This document shows, piece after piece, positions 16,033 through 24,427 of a DNA stretch of 64,000 nucleotides. The DNA is from Streptomyces sp. CCM_MD2014 (GTDB lineage Bacteria > Actinomycetota > Actinomycetes > Streptomycetales > Streptomycetaceae). Each line of letters opens with the position of its first letter. Positions within the stretch are counted from its first letter, which is position 1. The notes under the pieces are model-generated. The model searched no databases, was not told where the DNA came from, and saw only the letters and a list, made by a program, of their open reading frames with translations. Location of the stretch: NCBI RefSeq assembly GCF_000772045.1, contig NZ_CP009754.1, forward strand, positions 558,001 to 622,000, written 5' to 3'. Made by a program: the position numbers and the translations under genes.

Positions 16033-17253
16033 ATGAGCGGCGACGGGTGGAGCAGGCGGCGGTTCGTCGGGGTGCTCGCACGGGCGGCCGGCGCGGCAGC
16101 GGCCCTTCCGGCGGCGGCCTGTGACGGGCCGCCGGAGCCGGAAGGGCCGTCCCCGGCGGCCACCGGGCCCGCGGCGAGCAGTGGCGCGTCGGGGCGCCGG
16201 CGGGAGACCTCCGGACCGCGTCGGCTCCTCCTCGGCACCTACACCTCGGCCGAGGGCGGCGGCACGGGCGTCGGACTCGCCGAGTACGACCCCGGTACGG
16301 GCCGGATCACCGGCCGGGGCGTCCTCGCCAAGATGGACGACCCCTCGTATCTGGCGGTGCACCCCGACGGCCGCACCCTGTACGCGGTCAACGAGCGCGC
16401 GGAGGGGGCGGTGACCGCCGTCCGGCTGTCGGACCGCAGGGTGCTGGGCAGCCGGAGCACCTCGGGAGCGGCGCCCTGCCACCTGTCCGTGCATCCGGGC
16501 GGACGCTGGCTGTTCAGCGCCAACTACGGCTCGGGCAGCGTCGCCGTGCACCCGGTCGACGCCTCGGGCGCACTCGGGGAACGCACCGGCCTGGTCACGC
16601 ACTCCACTCCCCCGCCCGGCCCCGGACAGCAGGGCCCGCACGCCCACCAGGTCCTCACCGCTCCGGACGGAGGCCATGTCCTGGCCGTGGACCTCGGCAC
16701 CGACACCGTGTACACCTACCGCCTGGACGAGGACGCGGGGACCCTCGCGGAGGTCTCGCGGGCACGGACCCGGCCGGGCGCCGGGCCCCGGCACCTGGCG
16801 TTCCACCCCGGCGGGCGTCACGCCTATCTCGCCAACGAGGTCGACAACACCGTCGCGGTCTGCGCGTACGACCCGGGGACGGGACGTCTGACCGTGGGCG
16901 ACGCGCAGTCCACCGGGGCGGAGCCGGGCCCGGGGTCAGGCGCCAACTACCCCGCACAGCTCCTCGTCACGTCCGACGGCGCGTACGCCTTCCTCGCCAA
17001 CCGGGGGCACGACAGCATCACGCGGTACGCGGTGGAGGCCGGGGGCGCGCGGCTCCGGCTCCTCGACACGGTGCCCGTGGGCGGCGGCTTCCCTCGGCAG
17101 ATCGCCTTCTCCCCGGACGGCGGGCTGCTGTTCGCGGCCAACCAGCGCTCCGGAACCGTCAGTGTGTTCCGGGTGAGCGGGGACGGCGGTGGGCTGCGCC
17201 TCGTGGGAGAGCCGTTCGCCTCACCCGTCGCCGTCTGCGCGCTGCCGCTGTAG
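16033..17253 (+). CDS. Tat-exported lipoprotein lactonase (6-phosphogluconolactonase-like beta-propeller)
   Basis: The 406-residue protein belongs to the lactonase/YbhE seven-bladed beta-propeller family. The N-terminus has a twin-arginine motif (SRRRFVG) and a lipobox ending at Cys (AAAC, about residue 36), so it is a Tat-exported lipoprotein on the outer face of the membrane. Propeller blade motifs are visible, such as LAVHPDGRTLYAVNE and LSVHPGGRWLFSANYGSGS. The family hydrolyses gluconolactones, but an extracellular role is unusual. ATG 16033 follows GGAGGAC. Its 3' end overlaps the convergent DUF2470 gene by 33 bases. Confidence 0.85.
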   Translation: MSGDGWSRRRFVGVLARAAGAAAALPAAACDGPPEPEGPSPAATGPAASSGASGRRRETSGPRRLLLGTYTSAEGGGTGVGLAEYDPGTGRITGRGVLAKMDDPSYLAVHPDGRTLYAVNERAEGAVTAVRLSDRRVLGSRSTSGAAPCHLSVHPGGRWLFSANYGSGSVAVHPVDASGALGERTGLVTHSTPPPGPGQQGPHAHQVLTAPDGGHVLAVDLGTDTVYTYRLDEDAGTLAEVSRARTRPGAGPRHLAFHPGGRHAYLANEVDNTVAVCAYDPGTGRLTVGDAQSTGAEPGPGSGANYPAQLLVTSDGAYAFLANRGHDSITRYAVEAGGARLRLLDTVPVGGGFPRQIAFSPDGGLLFAANQRSGTVSVFRVSGDGGGLRLVGEPFASPVAVCALPL

Positions 17254-17946
17254 GGCCCGCGGGCAGGAGGCGGTGCCCGCCTGCGCGAGGAGCACGTGCA
17301 CCCGCTCGGTGAGCTGCGCGATCTCGTCGGCGGGCGCGTGGAACGGCAGGCGTACGTCGCCGTGGTCGCGAACGCGTTCGATGCGCAGGGTGAGGCCGTG
17401 CCGGTCGACGGCGAGGGGCCGCACCCGGACCGCTCCGTGCAGGCTGTCCGGGTCGACGAGCCGGGTCAGCCGCTGGACGGCGTCGTCGTGGCAGTCGGCG
17501 AGGTGGGTCAGCAGCCGCGCCTCGGCCAGCGCCAGCGGATCGGGCGCGGCGGCGGTGAACTCGTCGACGTCGACCACCACGGCCCCGGAGGGACGCCGCA
17601 GCACCACGCGGGCGGGCCGGAAGGCCAGGTGTCCGTCCTCCACGGCCAGCCGGCCGGCAAGCCAGAGCCGGGCCCTGATCCGGCCGCGAACCGGGACGGG
17701 CGCCACGTCGGCGAACTCCAGCACCGCGGACGGCTCTCCGCGGGGCGCGCACAGCGCCGTGGCGAGCAGCGCGCTGTCCTCGGGCACGTGCAGGAGCACC
17801 CGGCCGTCGTCGGCCACGGTGTGCGCGCCGACGAACTCCTCGCGGCCGCCCTCCGCGGTCACCGCGCAGGACCAGGCGGCGGCGAGCACGGACCGGGCCT
17901 GTTCCGCCGCGGCCGGCGCGGCCGTCCAGGCGTGGCTGTCACCCAT
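17221..17946 (-). CDS. DUF2470-domain protein under probable iron control
   Basis: The 241-residue cytoplasmic protein has a C-terminal DUF2470 region, in which HLADCHDDAVQRLTRL resembles the family's HMN-HxD core. An N-terminal split-barrel-like portion (about 1-130) precedes it. DUF2470/HugZ-type proteins are linked to heme and iron acquisition. The start at ATG 17946 follows GGAGGTTGGG. A clear iron box lies 24 bases upstream, so it is likely repressed by iron through DmdR/IdeR. The 3' end overlaps the convergent lactonase gene. A heme-related role is an inference from the family and the operator. Confidence 0.7.
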   Translation of the reverse strand: MGDSHAWTAAPAAAEQARSVLAAAWSCAVTAEGGREEFVGAHTVADDGRVLLHVPEDSALLATALCAPRGEPSAVLEFADVAPVPVRGRIRARLWLAGRLAVEDGHLAFRPARVVLRRPSGAVVVDVDEFTAAAPDPLALAEARLLTHLADCHDDAVQRLTRLVDPDSLHGAVRVRPLAVDRHGLTLRIERVRDHGDVRLPFHAPADEIAQLTERVHVLLAQAGTASCPRALQRQRADGDG

Positions 17947-17969
17947 CCCAACCTCCGTTCGGCAATTCA

Positions 17970-17988
17970 TTAGGTAAGGCTCACCTAA
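17970..17988. promoter_or_regulatory. Iron box (DmdR1/IdeR/DtxR-type operator)
   Basis: TTAGGTAAGGCTCACCTAA matches the 19-bp DtxR/IdeR/DmdR consensus TTAGGTTAGGCTAACCTAA at 17 positions and has strong dyad symmetry. It is 24 bases upstream of the DUF2470 gene, in position to block its promoter when iron is replete. Confidence 0.85.
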
Positions 17989-18052
17989 CCTATCGGAGAT
18001 CAAGGGGCACGCCAACCACGGCACCTCCTCGAACCGGCGCCCGAACAGGCGC

Positions 18053-18661
18053 TCAGGGCGCGATGGCCCCCAGCAGCGCCCGTGCACACAGGTCCCGCAC
18101 CTGCTCGCGGGCCGGTTCCGGGTCCCGCAGCCACTCCAGGCAGACCGCGGTGGTGAAGGCCAGCCAGCCGCGCACCGCCAGCCGTACGTCGCCGCGCTCC
18201 TCGAAGGCCGGACCGAACTCCGGGTCGGCGGCCAGGGCGGCGAGGATCTGCCGCTCCTGCGCCGCGAGCGCCTTCCGGTAGACGCGGCGCACGGCCTGGT
18301 CGCCGGTCGCGTCGGCGCGGTGGAAGGCGCGGTAGCCGTGCGCGTGGGCCCGGACGTACTCCAGGTACGCGTCGAGGCCCGCGGTGAGCTGCTCGCGGAC
18401 CGGGACGCCGGGCACGGCCGCCGTCATCCGCAGCATGCGCTCGCTCTCCCGCTCTACGACCGCGGCGAAGAAGTCCCGCTTGTTGGGGAAGTAGTGGTAC
18501 AGCAGCCCGCGGGAGACCCCGGCGATCTCGGCGACCCGCTCGATCCGGACCTCGTCGTAGGGACTGTCCGAGAACAGCCGCGCGCCCACCGAGAGCAACT
18601 GCTCCCGGCGCTCGGCGGTGCTGAGCCGGCGGCGGGTGCGCTCGCCCTGGTTCACGACCAT
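18053..18661 (-). CDS. TetR-family transcriptional repressor
   Basis: The 202-residue protein has an N-terminal TetR helix-turn-helix at about 18-62, with RIERVAEIAGVSRGLLYHYFPNKRDFF. The all-helical ligand-binding domain follows. It diverges from the P450 gene at 18783 across 121 bases, which makes it the likely local regulator of that gene and of itself. The start at ATG 18661 is supported by the position of the HTH; no strong ribosome site precedes it. The ligand is unknown, and a fatty acid or hydrophobic drug would be typical. Confidence 0.88.
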   Translation of the reverse strand: MVVNQGERTRRRLSTAERREQLLSVGARLFSDSPYDEVRIERVAEIAGVSRGLLYHYFPNKRDFFAAVVERESERMLRMTAAVPGVPVREQLTAGLDAYLEYVRAHAHGYRAFHRADATGDQAVRRVYRKALAAQERQILAALAADPEFGPAFEERGDVRLAVRGWLAFTTAVCLEWLRDPEPAREQVRDLCARALLGAIAP

Positions 18662-18674
18662 GCCCGCACCTTAC

Positions 18675-18689
18675 TTGACGCCGGTTCAA
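18675..18689. promoter_or_regulatory. Candidate TetR operator
   Basis: TTGACGCCGGTTCAA is a near-palindrome with arms TTGA/TCAA around CGCCGGT, located in the divergent TetR-P450 region 14 bases before the TetR start. TetR operators usually have this size and position, so this is a plausible site but unproven. Confidence 0.4.
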
Positions 18690-18782
18690 CAACGGGACGA
18701 GACTGTGACGCGTTATTGAATCCATGTACAACACGCTCGCCTCGGTCGTGCAACACGCCGCTGCGTCAAGGGAGATCGCGTC

Positions 18783-20384
18783 ATGGCTCAGACAGCGAGG
18801 GAAACGGCCCGGGACGGACTGCCCAAGGGCTTCCGCAGCGCCGAGCTGGGCTGGCCCGAACTGCGCCGCATCCCGCACCCGCCGTACCGGCTGCCCCTGC
18901 TCGGCGACGTGGTGGGGGCGAGCAGGCGCACTCCGATGCAGGACTCGCTGCGGTACGCGCGGAAGCTGGGGCCGATATTCAGGCGGCGGGCCTTCGGCAA
19001 GGAGTTCGTGTTCGTGTGGGGCGCCGCCCTCGCCGCCGACCTGGCGGACGAGACGCGGTTCGCCAAGCACGTCGGCCTGGGGGTGGCCAACCTGCGGCCG
19101 GTCGCCGGGGACGGGCTGTTCACGGCGTACAACCACGAGCCCAACTGGCAGCTCGCCCACGACGTGCTGGCCCCCGGGTTCAGCCGCGAGGCGATGGCCG
19201 GATACCACGTGATGATGCTGGACGTGGCCGCGCGGCTCACCGACCACTGGGACCTGGCGGAGGCGTCGGGCCGCGCGGTGGACGTGCCCGGCGACATGAC
19301 CAAGCTGACGCTGGAGACCATCGCGCGAACCGGCTTCGGGCACGACTTCGGCTCCTTCGAACGCTCCCGCCCCCACCCCTTCGTCACCGCGATGGTGGGC
19401 ACGCTCGGGTACGCGCAGCGCCTGAACACGGTGCCCGCGCCGCTCGCTCCGTGGCTGCTGCGTGAGGCGGGCCGTCGCAACGCCGCCGACATCGCGTACC
19501 TGAACCGCACGGTCGACGACCTCGTCCGCGAACGCCGGGCGGGCGGCGGCACGGGCGGCGAGGGCACGGGCGGCGGCGACCTGCTCGACCGCATGCTGGA
19601 GACGGCCCATCCGGAGACCGGTGAGCGGCTGTCGCCCGAGAACGTGCGCCGGCAGGTCATCACCTTCCTCGTCGCCGGGCACGAGACGACCTCGGGCGCG
19701 CTCTCCTTCGCCCTGCACTACCTCGCCCAGCACCCCGACGTCGCGGCCCGCGCCCGTGCCGAGGTGGACCGCGTCTGGGGCGACACCGAGGCGCCCGGCT
19801 ACGAGCAGGTGGCCAAACTGCGCTACGTGCGCCGGGTGCTCGACGAGTCGCTGCGGCTGTGGCCGACCGCGCCCGGGTTCGCCCGGGAGGCCCGCGAGGA
19901 CACGGTGCTCGGGGGCTCGTATCCGATGCGGCGCGGGGCCTGGGCGCTGGTGCTCACGGGCATGCTGCACCGCGATCCGGAGGTGTGGGGGACGGACGCC
20001 GAGCGGTTCGACCCGGACCGCTTCGACGCGAAGGCGGTACGGTCGCGCGCCCCGCACACGTTCAAGCCGTTCGGGACGGGGTCGCGGGCGTGCATCGGGC
20101 GGCAGTTCGCGCTGCACGAGGCGACGCTGGTCCTCGGGCTGCTGCTGCGCCGCTACGAGCTGCGGCCGGACCCCGGCTACCGGCTGCGGGTGACCGAACG
20201 GCTGACGCTGATGCCTCAGGGGCTGCGCCTGCACCTGGCCCGGCGGACGCCGCCGGCGCCGGTACGCGCTTCCGGCACGAAGGACACCGGGAAAGCCGCG
20301 GACGACACCGGGGAAGCAGGAAAGGAAGGCGCCGGGAAGTCCGTGTCAGCCCCCCGCTGCCCAGTGCACCGGGCGGCCGACTGA
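18783..20384 (+). CDS. cyp102B: Cytochrome P450, CYP102B type (stand-alone heme domain)
   Basis: This 533-residue P450 resembles the heme domain of the CYP102 (P450-BM3) family, whose members hydroxylate fatty acids. Motifs are the I-helix AGHETTSG, ExxR in ESLRLWP, and the heme loop FKPFGTGSRACIGRQ with Cys437. There is no fused reductase, as in CYP102B1, so redox partners must come from elsewhere. The C-terminal 50 residues are a Lys/Gly/Glu-rich tail ending APRCPVHRAAD. The gene starts at ATG 18783. The divergent TetR gene is the likely regulator. Its 3' end overlaps the convergent pentapeptide gene by 39 bases. Confidence 0.92.
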   Translation: MAQTARETARDGLPKGFRSAELGWPELRRIPHPPYRLPLLGDVVGASRRTPMQDSLRYARKLGPIFRRRAFGKEFVFVWGAALAADLADETRFAKHVGLGVANLRPVAGDGLFTAYNHEPNWQLAHDVLAPGFSREAMAGYHVMMLDVAARLTDHWDLAEASGRAVDVPGDMTKLTLETIARTGFGHDFGSFERSRPHPFVTAMVGTLGYAQRLNTVPAPLAPWLLREAGRRNAADIAYLNRTVDDLVRERRAGGGTGGEGTGGGDLLDRMLETAHPETGERLSPENVRRQVITFLVAGHETTSGALSFALHYLAQHPDVAARARAEVDRVWGDTEAPGYEQVAKLRYVRRVLDESLRLWPTAPGFAREAREDTVLGGSYPMRRGAWALVLTGMLHRDPEVWGTDAERFDPDRFDAKAVRSRAPHTFKPFGTGSRACIGRQFALHEATLVLGLLLRRYELRPDPGYRLRVTERLTLMPQGLRLHLARRTPPAPVRASGTKDTGKAADDTGEAGKEGAGKSVSAPRCPVHRAAD

Positions 20385-21194
20385 CTCCGGCAGCCTGGTG
20401 CCGGGACCGCCCCGGGCCGCGTTGACCTGAGGCTGGGTCAGGAAGAAGGCTCCGGTCAGATCCGCGTCGGTCAGGTCGGCGTCGCGCAGGTCCGCGCCGA
20501 TCAGGTCGGCGCCCCGCAGGTCGGCTCCGGTGAGGTCGGCGGCGATGAGGTAGGCCCCGCGCAGATCGGCGCCGGCCAGATCGGCACCCTTCAGGCGGGC
20601 ACCCATCAGGTCGGCGTTGCGGCGGTTCTTCTTCCGGCCGCGGGTGCCCGACCGGGCCAGCTCGCTGGTGCGCAGCAGGAGCGCGTTGACGCGCTGCCGG
20701 TGTGCGGGCACGTCGAGGGCGGCCAGCTCCTCGGGGGTGCCCTCGGCGAGGCGCTCGGTGTCGGCGAGGGCCCGGCGCAGGTCGGCGTGGACCGGGCGGG
20801 CGGCGGGAAGGGACAGCGCCTCCGTCAGGTACCAGAGCAGCTCGTGCAGCTGGCGGACGACCGGGAACACGTCGAACATGCGACGCCTGTGCTCGGGCGG
20901 GCCGTCGCGCCAGTCCTCGCCGCCGAAGGTGACCTGCGAGACCCGCTGCCCGGCGCCGAAGCAGTCGTAGACCGTGCAGCCCGTGAAGCCGCGTTCCCGA
21001 AGCGTCGCGTGGATGCCGCAACGGTGGTCGGTGCGCAGGTTCGTGCAGGGTGTGCCGGCGTCCTTGTCGAGCGCGAAGTCCGCCGAGCGGGCGAACGGCA
21101 GGGCCACGCAGCACAGGCCGAAGCAGCTCCCGCAGTCGCCGCGCAGTTGCGTCCCGGGCCGCGCGTCCGACCGGTCCGCCGTGTGTTCTCGCAT
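20346..21194 (-). CDS. Pentapeptide-repeat protein with Cys-rich N-terminal domain
   Basis: The 282-residue protein has an N-terminal Cys-rich part (GDCGSCFGLCC, CTNL, RCGIH, FTGCTVYDC) that looks like a metal- or FeS-binding CxxC-rich (YkgJ-like) domain. A helical middle follows. The C-terminal pentapeptide-repeat region (about 195-255) contains many A(D/N)LxGA units such as GADLAGADLRGAYLIAADL. Such repeats form right-handed beta-helices. I start at ATG 21194, where family-like sequence begins, although the frame opens at 21233. It overlaps the P450 gene end-to-end. Function unknown. Confidence 0.8.
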   Translation of the reverse strand: MREHTADRSDARPGTQLRGDCGSCFGLCCVALPFARSADFALDKDAGTPCTNLRTDHRCGIHATLRERGFTGCTVYDCFGAGQRVSQVTFGGEDWRDGPPEHRRRMFDVFPVVRQLHELLWYLTEALSLPAARPVHADLRRALADTERLAEGTPEELAALDVPAHRQRVNALLLRTSELARSGTRGRKKNRRNADLMGARLKGADLAGADLRGAYLIAADLTGADLRGADLIGADLRDADLTDADLTGAFFLTQPQVNAARGGPGTRLPESVGRPVHWAAGG

Positions 21195-21265
21195 GTCGCC
21201 GAGGATACGGGCCGTCACCGCCCCGGCCGTCACCGCCCGGGCCGGGGCCGGCCCCGCGCGGGCGG

Positions 21266-22195
21266 TCAGGCCTCCAGCGCGGACAGGTCCAGCCGGGCCA
21301 GCCGCTCCGGGTCGGAGAGGATGTACAGACCCGTGATGAGACCGTCGGCGACGGTGACGTAGGTGACCGACCGCGCCTGTCCCTCGGACACCGCGACGGT
21401 GCCGACCGCGCCGTTGACCAGGACGACGCGGGCGAACCCGGCGAGGTGGCGGAAGTGGAACGCCCCGGTGGCGACCGTCCGCGCTCCCTGCACCACCTTG
21501 GACGCCGCCACGCCCCGGGCGAGCGCGCCGGCGTCGGCCCGCAGCACCACGTCCGGGTGGAGGACGGACACCAGGGCCTCGAAGTCACCGGCGCGGCTCG
21601 CGGCCAGGAACGCCTCGACCACCCGGCGCTGGCGGCCCAGGTCCGGTTCGGCGGCGGGGGTCGCCTCGCGCACCCGGCGCCGGGCCCGGCTGGCGAGCTG
21701 CCTGGTGGCGGCAGGGGTGCGCTCGACGACCGGTGCGATGTCGTCGAAGGGCACGGCGAACATGTCGTGCAGCACGAACGCCAGTCGCTCGGCCGGTTCC
21801 AGGGTCTCCAGGACGACCAGCAGGGCGATGCCGACCGAGTCGGTGCGGAGGGCCTCCTGCTCCGGATCGGCCTGCGGCAGGGCTCGCAGCACCGGGTCCG
21901 GCACGAAGGTGTCGAAGCCCTCGGTCATCGGCTCCTCGCGGCGCGCGGTACGGGAGCGCAGCAGGTCCAGGCAGATCCGGCCGGTCACGGTGGTCAGCCA
22001 GGCTCCGAGGTTGTCGATGCCGTCCTCGCCGGAGCGGTCGAGCCGCAGCCAGGCCTCCTGGACGGCGTCCTCCGCCTCGGCCAGTGAGCCGAGCATGCGG
22101 TAGGCCACCGCCTTGAGCTGTCCGCGGTGCTCCTCGAAGCGCTCCGCGAGACGCTGCTGCCCCTGTACGTCGTGCACGTCCTGCTCCCCCACCAT
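21266..22195 (-). CDS. ECF sigma factor with C-terminal SnoaL-like domain (ECF41/SigJ-like)
   Basis: This is a group IV RNA polymerase sigma factor of 309 residues. Region sigma-2 is at about 15-85 (AVAYRMLGSLAEAEDAVQEAWLRL) and sigma-4 at about 115-175 (LEPAERLAFVLHDMF...IAPVVERTPAATRQLASRARRR). A C-terminal SnoaL-like/NTF2 fold runs to the end (VVEAFLAASRAGDFEALVSVLHPDVVL). ECF41-type factors are controlled by that extension. The usual WLPEP linker motif is replaced by FVPDPVL, and NPDKL-like residues appear as SDPERL. The gene starts at ATG 22195, though GTG 22177 has the better ribosome site. It is 4 bases downstream of the PIG-L gene. Confidence 0.85.
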   Translation of the reverse strand: MVGEQDVHDVQGQQRLAERFEEHRGQLKAVAYRMLGSLAEAEDAVQEAWLRLDRSGEDGIDNLGAWLTTVTGRICLDLLRSRTARREEPMTEGFDTFVPDPVLRALPQADPEQEALRTDSVGIALLVVLETLEPAERLAFVLHDMFAVPFDDIAPVVERTPAATRQLASRARRRVREATPAAEPDLGRQRRVVEAFLAASRAGDFEALVSVLHPDVVLRADAGALARGVAASKVVQGARTVATGAFHFRHLAGFARVVLVNGAVGTVAVSEGQARSVTYVTVADGLITGLYILSDPERLARLDLSALEA

Positions 22196-22199
22196 GCCG

Positions 22200-22943
22200 C
22201 TACCGTCCGAAGACTTCGAAGGTCACTGCCGGCTTGCCGCCGAACCGCTCCCCGGCGGCCTGGGCGAAGCCGGTGAGGAAGCCGCGCACGTACGTCTCCG
22301 GGTCCTCGTCGGTCAGCACCTCGATGTAGGTGCGGTGTTCCAGCAGCGAGCGCACCGCGCGCTCGAGGCCCGGGGTGGCGTCCACGGCGTGGGTGGGCGA
22401 GGAGGAACCGGCGACCGCGACCCAGCGCACGCCGTTCCACGGTTCGAGGCCCTGCTCCGCCAGCTCCGGGAAGATCCACCGGTTGCCCGCGTCGGCCACC
22501 GCGTCGAGCGTGGCGCGGCCGACGGCGACGTGGTCCGGGGTGTTCCAGGCGACGCCGCCCCAGGTGTCCCGGTGGTTCATGGTGATGACCAGCTCGGGCC
22601 GGTGCCGGCGGATCGCGGCGGCGATGTCGCGGCGCAGCGCGGTGCCGTACTCGATGACACCGTCCCGGTGGCCGAGGAACTCCACCTCGCTCACCCCGAC
22701 GACGGCGGCACTGGCGCGCTGCTCCCGCTCACGCAGCGGTGCGCACTCGTCCGGCGGCAGCGTGTCGATGCCCGCCTCGCCCCGGGTCGCGAGCACGTAG
22801 GCGACCTCGCGTCCCTCGTCGGTCCAGGCCGCGATCGCCGCCGAGCAGCCGTACTCCAGGTCGTCCGGGTGGGCCACGACGGCGAGGGCGCGGCGCCAGT
22901 CTCCGGGCATGGGCTCCAGTTGCGTGATCGTCGGCTCCGTCAT
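22200..22943 (-). CDS. PIG-L family deacetylase
   Basis: The 247-residue cytoplasmic protein belongs to the zinc-dependent PIG-L/LmbE deacetylase family (as MshB, Mca). The zinc motif AHPDDLEYG and a later NTPDH are present. Substrates in the family are N-acetylglucosaminyl conjugates; the target here is unknown. The start ATG 22943 lacks a Shine-Dalgarno site, but TAGTGT on the reverse strand (22955-22950) sits 6 bases before it, which suggests a leaderless message. Four bases separate it from the ECF41-like sigma gene, so they form an operon. Confidence 0.85.
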   Translation of the reverse strand: MTEPTITQLEPMPGDWRRALAVVAHPDDLEYGCSAAIAAWTDEGREVAYVLATRGEAGIDTLPPDECAPLREREQRASAAVVGVSEVEFLGHRDGVIEYGTALRRDIAAAIRRHRPELVITMNHRDTWGGVAWNTPDHVAVGRATLDAVADAGNRWIFPELAEQGLEPWNGVRWVAVAGSSSPTHAVDATPGLERAVRSLLEHRTYIEVLTDEDPETYVRGFLTGFAQAAGERFGGKPAVTFEVFGR

Positions 22944-22998
22944 GCCCGCACACTAACCCGCGCCGCCGACATCCCACCCGGTAATTCCGGGAGTGCCG

Positions 22999-24300
22999 TC
23001 ATGCCTCGTCGCGGGCGAGTGCGAGCAGCCGGTCCAGGACACGGGGGCCGCCGACCCGTACGCCGTCGTGCTCGAACTCGTCGGTGACCCAGGTGCGCAG
23101 ACCCCGGATCGCGCGGGCGGTGGTCAGCGCGTGCGCGGTGTCGACGTACATGTCGTCGTGGTAGACGGCCGCGGCGGCGGGCACCTCGTTGGCGGCCAGG
23201 CGGGCCGGGTCGTACAGCGGGGTCCAGTCGGTGCGGGCGGCGAGCAGTTCCGCCGTCTCGCGCAGCGGGCGCAGGGCCGGGTCGCAGTCGTACATCCAGG
23301 GGTGGATGGTCTCGCCGGTGAACAGGAGCGGTTCGTCGCCCGCGAGGGCCTTGGCGGCGTCGAAGCGCGGGAACTCGGCGCGGACCCGCTCGGCGGACCA
23401 GGCGGTGGGGCGCGCGTCCTGGCCGTAGATGGCCTCGTGGACGAGGGCGTACAGCGGCCGGCTCGCGTACGACAGCAGTCCCTGGACCTGTTCCTGGAAG
23501 GCGTCGGAGAGCTCGTGCCCGTTCGGGGTGCGGACGAAGGCGTCCTCCAGGAGGAAGTGCAGCTGGTGGCTGCCCTCGCCGCCGCCGAGCATGATGCCGA
23601 GGGACTGGAAGGCCTCCACGGTGAGGCGGTAGCCGTTCGGCAGGACCACGTCGTGGGTGAGGAGGTGGTCGGCGATGCGGCGGGCGCGTTCGACGTCCTG
23701 CGGATAGCGGGCGTAGTGCGCGGCGACCTTGCGCTCGATGCGGGGGTAGGCGGCCCGGTAGACGTCGTCGGCGTGGGCGTCGAGGGAGGGCAGACCGCCG
23801 GTGATCAGCGCGGTGCGCACGCCCCCGGGGGCGAGCGACAGGTAGGTGACGGTGCAGAAGCCGCCGAAGCTCTGGCCCAGGACGGTCCACGGGGCGCCGC
23901 CGGTGACCTGGGGGCGGATGGCCTCGCAGTCCCGGACGATGGCGTCGGCGCGGAAGTGGGCGAGGTAGTCGGCCTGCTCGGCGGGGCCGCCGCGCAGCGG
24001 GAGGGTCTGGCGGTTCGCCGGGGTGGAGGCACCGGTGCCGCGCTGGTCCAGGAGCAGCACGCGGTACTCCTCGAGGGCGCGGCCGAACCAGGCGGGGCGG
24101 CCGACGAAACGGTTCGCCTTGCCTCCGGGGCCGCCCTGGAGGTACAGCAGCCACGGCAGGTCCTGGTCGGCCTTGTCGCTCGCGACGGCCTCGCGGGCGT
24201 ACAGCTCGATCGTCTCGCCGCTCGGGTCGGCGTGGTCGAGGGGCACGGTGAAACGGCGGTCGGTGAGGACGACGCCTGGCTGGCGGTAGCTGACGCTCAA
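22999..24300 (-). CDS. Alpha/beta hydrolase, proline iminopeptidase-like
   Basis: The 433-residue protein is an alpha/beta hydrolase of the S33 peptidase type. The oxyanion-side LYLQGGPGGKAN, the nucleophile elbow GQSFGGF and the catalytic Asp/His region are recognisable, including the GTGAST loop before the cap domain. It probably removes N-terminal residues, most likely Pro, from short peptides. It lacks a signal peptide. The start is TTG 24300 after GGGAG. A hairpin at 24327-24347 and a rhamnose-type operator at 24394-24407 lie upstream. Confidence 0.85.
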   Translation of the reverse strand: MSVSYRQPGVVLTDRRFTVPLDHADPSGETIELYAREAVASDKADQDLPWLLYLQGGPGGKANRFVGRPAWFGRALEEYRVLLLDQRGTGASTPANRQTLPLRGGPAEQADYLAHFRADAIVRDCEAIRPQVTGGAPWTVLGQSFGGFCTVTYLSLAPGGVRTALITGGLPSLDAHADDVYRAAYPRIERKVAAHYARYPQDVERARRIADHLLTHDVVLPNGYRLTVEAFQSLGIMLGGGEGSHQLHFLLEDAFVRTPNGHELSDAFQEQVQGLLSYASRPLYALVHEAIYGQDARPTAWSAERVRAEFPRFDAAKALAGDEPLLFTGETIHPWMYDCDPALRPLRETAELLAARTDWTPLYDPARLAANEVPAAAAVYHDDMYVDTAHALTTARAIRGLRTWVTDEFEHDGVRVGGPRVLDRLLALARDEA

Positions 24301-24326
24301 CGGGGCTCCCGGGGCGGACGGACGCG

Positions 24327-24347
24327 ACGGCCGATTCTTTCGGCCGT
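24327..24347. terminator. Hairpin, 8-bp perfect arms, between lacI-type gene and peptidase gene
   Basis: ACGGCCGA (24327-24334) and TCGGCCGT (24340-24347) are exact complements around a 5-base loop (TTCTT). It is downstream of the reverse LacI-type gene, so it could end the rhamnose transcript, or it could lie in the leader of the peptidase gene. Confidence 0.5.
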
Positions 24348-24393
24348 GTCCCAGTTCAGCACACCGTCCTGCGGCGTCCGACCCCCGGGATCA

Positions 24394-24407
24394 TGAAATC
24401 GTTTCGA
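24394..24407. promoter_or_regulatory. LacI-type operator like those at the rhamnose promoters
   Basis: TGAAATCGTTTCGA shares the TGAAA/TTTCa dyad seen twice in the divergent rha promoter region (30672 and 30839). It lies 94 bases upstream of the peptidase start. Confidence 0.55.
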
Positions 24408-24427
24408 ACGGTCTGCTGAACGCCGGG

